DNA from: Kerstersia sp052103615
GTDB lineage: Bacteria > Pseudomonadota > Gammaproteobacteria > Burkholderiales > Burkholderiaceae_B
DNA: 17,508 nt
Direction of reading: 5' to 3'
NCBI RefSeq assembly: GCF_052103615.1
Contig: NZ_JBQEKA010000062.1
Span: forward strand, 1 to 17,508
The number at the start of each line of letters is the position of its first letter. Position 1 is the first letter of the stretch. The position numbers were made by a program, and so were the translations under genes. Shown piece by piece: positions 16,065 to 17,508 of the stretch. The notes beneath the pieces were generated by a model. The model made no database searches. It was not told the origin of the DNA and worked only from the letters and a program-made list of their open reading frames with translations.

Positions 16065-16086
16065 GGCCCGCCTGCGCAAGCGGGCC
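16065..16086 (+). other. Leader hairpin before the PNPOx-like gene
   Basis: GGCCCGC (16065-16071) and GCGGGCC (16080-16086) form a perfect seven-base GC stem with an eight-base loop, just downstream of the -10 candidate and 35 bases before the start codon. ATTTCTC follows, not a full T-run, so it could be a weak attenuator, a 5' mRNA stabiliser or part of an operator. Confidence 0.5.
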
Positions 16087-16120
16087 ATTTCTCGTCAACC
16101 CCTCAACAGGAGCCCTATCC

Positions 16121-16516
16121 ATGCAATCCCTCAATGACGCCATGAAAGCCATGCTGGCCAAGCAACTTCCGATTCAATCCACCGTCAGCAAAGATGGCCT
16201 GCCAGACATCGGCCCCAAACGCTCCTTGCGCGCCTATAACGACCAAACCCTGATCTACAACGAAAACACCGGCGGCCAAACCCTGCGCAACATCCAGGAC
16301 GGCTCCAAAATGGCCATCGCCATCATCGACCGTGAAGCCCTGGACGGCTACCGCTTCGTCGGCACACCGGAAATCTTCAGCGAAGGCGAACCCTTCGAAA
16401 ACGCCGTCGCCTTTGCCGGCCAAAACGGCATGAAAACCCCGAAATTCGCCGTACTCATCCACATCGACGCCATCTACACGCTGCGCTCCGGCCCTGAAGC
16501 TGGCAAAGCCCTGTAA
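16121..16516 (+). CDS. Pyridoxamine 5'-phosphate oxidase-like FMN-binding protein
   Basis: A 131-residue split-barrel protein of the PNPOx-like flavin-binding family. Characteristic segments are STVSKDGLPDIGPKRSLR (20-37), LIYNENTGGQTLRNI (45-58), MAIAIIDREALDGYRFVGTPEI (64-85) and KFAVLIHIDAIYTLRSGPEAGK near the end. These small proteins bind FMN (or F420/heme in related groups) as dimers; most have no assigned reaction, and it is much shorter than true PdxH. AGGAG at 16108-16112, eight bases upstream, fixes the start. It is a single-gene unit with its own promoter region and converges on the ParD-like gene. A general redox or flavin-related role is all that can be inferred. Confidence 0.92.
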   Translation: MQSLNDAMKAMLAKQLPIQSTVSKDGLPDIGPKRSLRAYNDQTLIYNENTGGQTLRNIQDGSKMAIAIIDREALDGYRFVGTPEIFSEGEPFENAVAFAGQNGMKTPKFAVLIHIDAIYTLRSGPEAGKAL

Positions 16517-16530
16517 CACCGAACACCCAT

Positions 16531-16572
16531 AAAAAAATGGCTACCGGCTGCAATCCATCAGCCGATAGCCAT
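16531..16572 (-). terminator. Intrinsic terminator of the ParD-like gene (probably bidirectional)
   Basis: A 14-base stem, ATGGCTACCGGCTG against CAGCCGATAGCCAT, with one mismatch and an eight-base loop. Read on the minus strand it is followed directly by seven T (A-run 16531-16537), making a strong intrinsic terminator about 40 bases after the ParD-like stop. It also lies 20 bases after the PNPOx-like stop and may serve both genes. Confidence 0.9.
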
Positions 16573-16612
16573 CCTGCCGCGCCATCCATCAACGGATCGC
16601 CGCCCTACATCC

Positions 16613-16873
16613 TCACGCCACCCGGCGCTTATCCGGCTCGCGGCTAGCCTGCTGCGCATCCAGACTCGCCACCAAATCATGCAAATCGCCGGACACCCGC
16701 TCGGCCTCCAGCAGCAAACGCGACAACTCCGCGTAATTCAAATGCGGATACAACTCCGCCAGCATCCCCACCCGCATCCAATACTCTGCCTGCTGATTAA
16801 TCGACCGGCTAAAAGCGCCGCTGGCGGTACGCAACTGCTCATGCAAAGAATCTGAAATCTTGACCAGGCCCAT
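16613..16873 (-). CDS. ParD-like (ribbon-helix-helix) antitoxin-family protein, orphan
   Basis: An 86-residue protein resembling the ParD-like antitoxin family. The N-terminus GLVKISDSLHEQLRTASGAFSRSINQQAEYWMRVG has the ribbon-helix-helix layout: a beta-strand (VKISDSL), helix A (HEQLRTASG) and helix B (SINQQAEYWMRVGMLAEL), the fold used for DNA binding and autoregulation. The C-terminal half (helix LNYAELSRLLLEAERV and on) would be the toxin- or partner-binding part. GGAGG five bases before the ATG at 16873 fixes the start; the longer upstream frame crosses the operator and is rejected. No toxin frame is seen on either side: a strong terminator follows directly, and upstream is repeat DNA. 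It may be a solitary regulator, a relic, or part of a DNA-array-binding system with the adjacent TTGCA repeats. Confidence 0.85.
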   Translation of the reverse strand: MGLVKISDSLHEQLRTASGAFSRSINQQAEYWMRVGMLAELYPHLNYAELSRLLLEAERVSGDLHDLVASLDAQQASREPDKRRVA

Positions 16874-16890
16874 ACTCGCCTCCGAAAAAT

Positions 16891-16921
16891 AAATCATCCG
16901 ACTACAAATCATAAATGATTT
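16891..16921 (-). promoter_or_regulatory. Inverted-repeat operator of the ParD-like gene
   Basis: AAATCAT (16906-16912) and ATGATTT (16915-16921) form a perfect seven-base inverted repeat with a two-base centre. A third AAATCAT lies at 16891-16897, 15 bases from the second. On the minus strand the palindrome contains TATGAT, a good -10 candidate, about 40 bases before the start codon. Position and symmetry fit autorepression by a ribbon-helix-helix protein. Confidence 0.7.
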
Positions 16922-16988
16922 ATCAACTGCCGCCGCCATTAACCCCCTCACTCCGCGCCCCAGCCATCCCCCCACCATTCAGACACTC

Positions 16989-17136
16989 TTGCACATCCTT
17001 GCATCAGCTTGCACGCCCTTGCATCACCTTTGCACGTCCTTGCATCACCTTTGCACGTCCTTGCGCCACCTTGCATGCCCTTGCATCGCCCTGCATAAAC
17101 CTTGCACGGCCTTGCATCACCTTGCACACCCCTGCC
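16989..17136 (+). repeat. Helically phased array of TTGCA boxes
   Basis: TTGCA occurs at 16989, 16999, 17009, 17019, 17030, 17040, 17051, 17071, 17081, 17102, 17112 and 17122, with near copies TTGCG (17061), CTGCA (17091) and CTGCC (17132) in the remaining slots. Spacing is always 10 or 11 bases (mean about 10.2). The unit is roughly CTTGCAYSNC, with a longer 21-base duplication (CACCTTTGCACGTCCTTGCAT type) at about 17026-17068. A 10-base unit argues against coding. Ribbon-helix-helix partition proteins bind arrays of this kind; here it starts 116 bases upstream of the ParD-like start codon. Confidence 0.93.
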
Positions 17137-17157
17137 CCAAACTCCCGCACGCCGTCC

Positions 17158-17396
17158 ACTAACGCTAGCGCCGCGTCAGGCTGGCGGCCCCGGGCAGTGG
17201 AGCGTGCCGTGGCGGGCTGTGCCAGCGGGGAACAAGGGCGCGCATGTCTGAGCGAACGCTTGCTGACAGTCCGGTGGACTGTCAGCTTCGCGAGTTGCGC
17301 GCCCGCCCCGCTGGCGCTGACCGACGCGGGAAGTTCCGGCGCAGCCGGAACCACGCGATCTGCCCGGGGCTGCCAGCCTGACGCGGCGCGGCCTTA
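17158..17396. repeat. Large nested inverted repeat (possible cruciform or structured RNA)
   Basis: Outer arms 17170-17197 and 17360-17387 are complementary over 28 bases with a single G-T pair (17186/17371), and imperfect pairing extends out to CTAA at 17158 and TTAG at 17396. Inside are GCCAGCGGGG/CCCCGCTGGC (17221-17230, 17306-17315), GGGCGCGCA/TGCGCGCCC (17236-17244, 17296-17304) and a perfect central hairpin GCTGACAGTCC-GGT-GGACTGTCAGC (17262-17286). A side hairpin TTCCGGC/GCCGGAA (17334-17350) sits in the right half. No credible protein is encoded. Confidence 0.88.
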
Positions 17397-17508
17397 GCAG
17401 CACCGCCCCCGCGCCGGCCCCGGCCCCCCCCCCCCGGGCGACCCGTGGAGAAAAAAAGGAGAGAACCTGGGGACGCGAGGGAGGCCCACCAAACAGCCCC
17501 CCCCAACC
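17397..17508. other. Low-quality contig end
   Basis: The last ~110 bases contain C homopolymers (a run of more than ten near 17430 and another of eight near the end) and a run of seven A, unlike the rest of the window. No feature is visible. This looks like unreliable sequence at a contig edge. Confidence 0.6.

Noticed and set aside
16989..17136. CRISPR array
   Set aside because: Units are only about 10 bases with no spacers and no cas genes nearby.
16915..17397. 160-codon frame across the TTGCA array with repeated ARPCITF
   Set aside because: The repeated heptapeptide only reflects the 21-base duplication; most units are 10 bases and out of frame, and the frame runs on through the palindrome. 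Not a gene.
17420..17508. Poly-C tracts as a biological signal such as phase variation
   Set aside because: They cluster at the very end of the window with other homopolymers and no gene, which fits poor base calling.

Overview
The window looks like chromosomal DNA of a GC-rich betaproteobacterium of the order Burkholderiales, probably Alcaligenaceae (Bordetella/Achromobacter-like). This rests on codon use, the complete imuA-imuB-dnaE2 mutagenesis cassette behind an Escherichia-type LexA box, and the general character of the proteins; the genus is an inference. The last ~110 bases (C and A homopolymer runs) look like the low-quality end of a contig.

Region 1 (80-7476, + strand) is a compact six-gene cluster: a TetR-family regulator, an enoyl-CoA hydratase/isomerase interrupted by a frameshift, a large exported NHL beta-propeller protein, an acyl-CoA synthetase, a two-domain MaoC hydratase and an HSL-family esterase. 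Start/stop overlaps (tetR/hydratase, ligase/maoC, maoC/esterase) suggest co-transcription. A plausible reading is an ester- or acid-degrading route: the esterase releases an acid, the ligase activates it to a CoA thioester, the hydratases process it, and TetR senses an acyl-CoA. The substrate is unknown and the exported propeller is an unusual partner.

Region 2 (7732-13525) holds a small lipoprotein gene that converges on the LexA-controlled SOS cassette (minus strand: imuA, imuB, dnaE2/imuC, overlapping by 1 and 4 bases). A consensus LexA box lies just upstream of imuA. Region 3 (13620-14893) is copC-copD, periplasmic copper binding and inner-membrane copper transport. Region 4 (15027-16873) has an NADPH-dependent FMN reductase (-), a PNPOx-like flavin protein (+) and a ParD-like antitoxin (-), separated by unusual intergenic DNA.

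The most interesting material is non-coding. (a) 16989-17136 holds about 15 TTGCA boxes spaced 10-11 bases apart, close to one per helical turn, beside a gene for a ribbon-helix-helix-like ParD-family protein with no visible toxin; the layout recalls iteron or centromere arrays. (b) 17158-17396 is a nested inverted repeat with 28-base outer arms and a perfect 11-base central stem. (c) A degenerate 13-base tandem array fills much of 15627-15868, a perfect 13-base triplication precedes the ligase gene, and a 10-base periodic tract precedes the lipoprotein gene. (d) A 12-base direct repeat spaced 22 bases and a leader hairpin precede the PNPOx-like gene. No complete undescribed system is proven.
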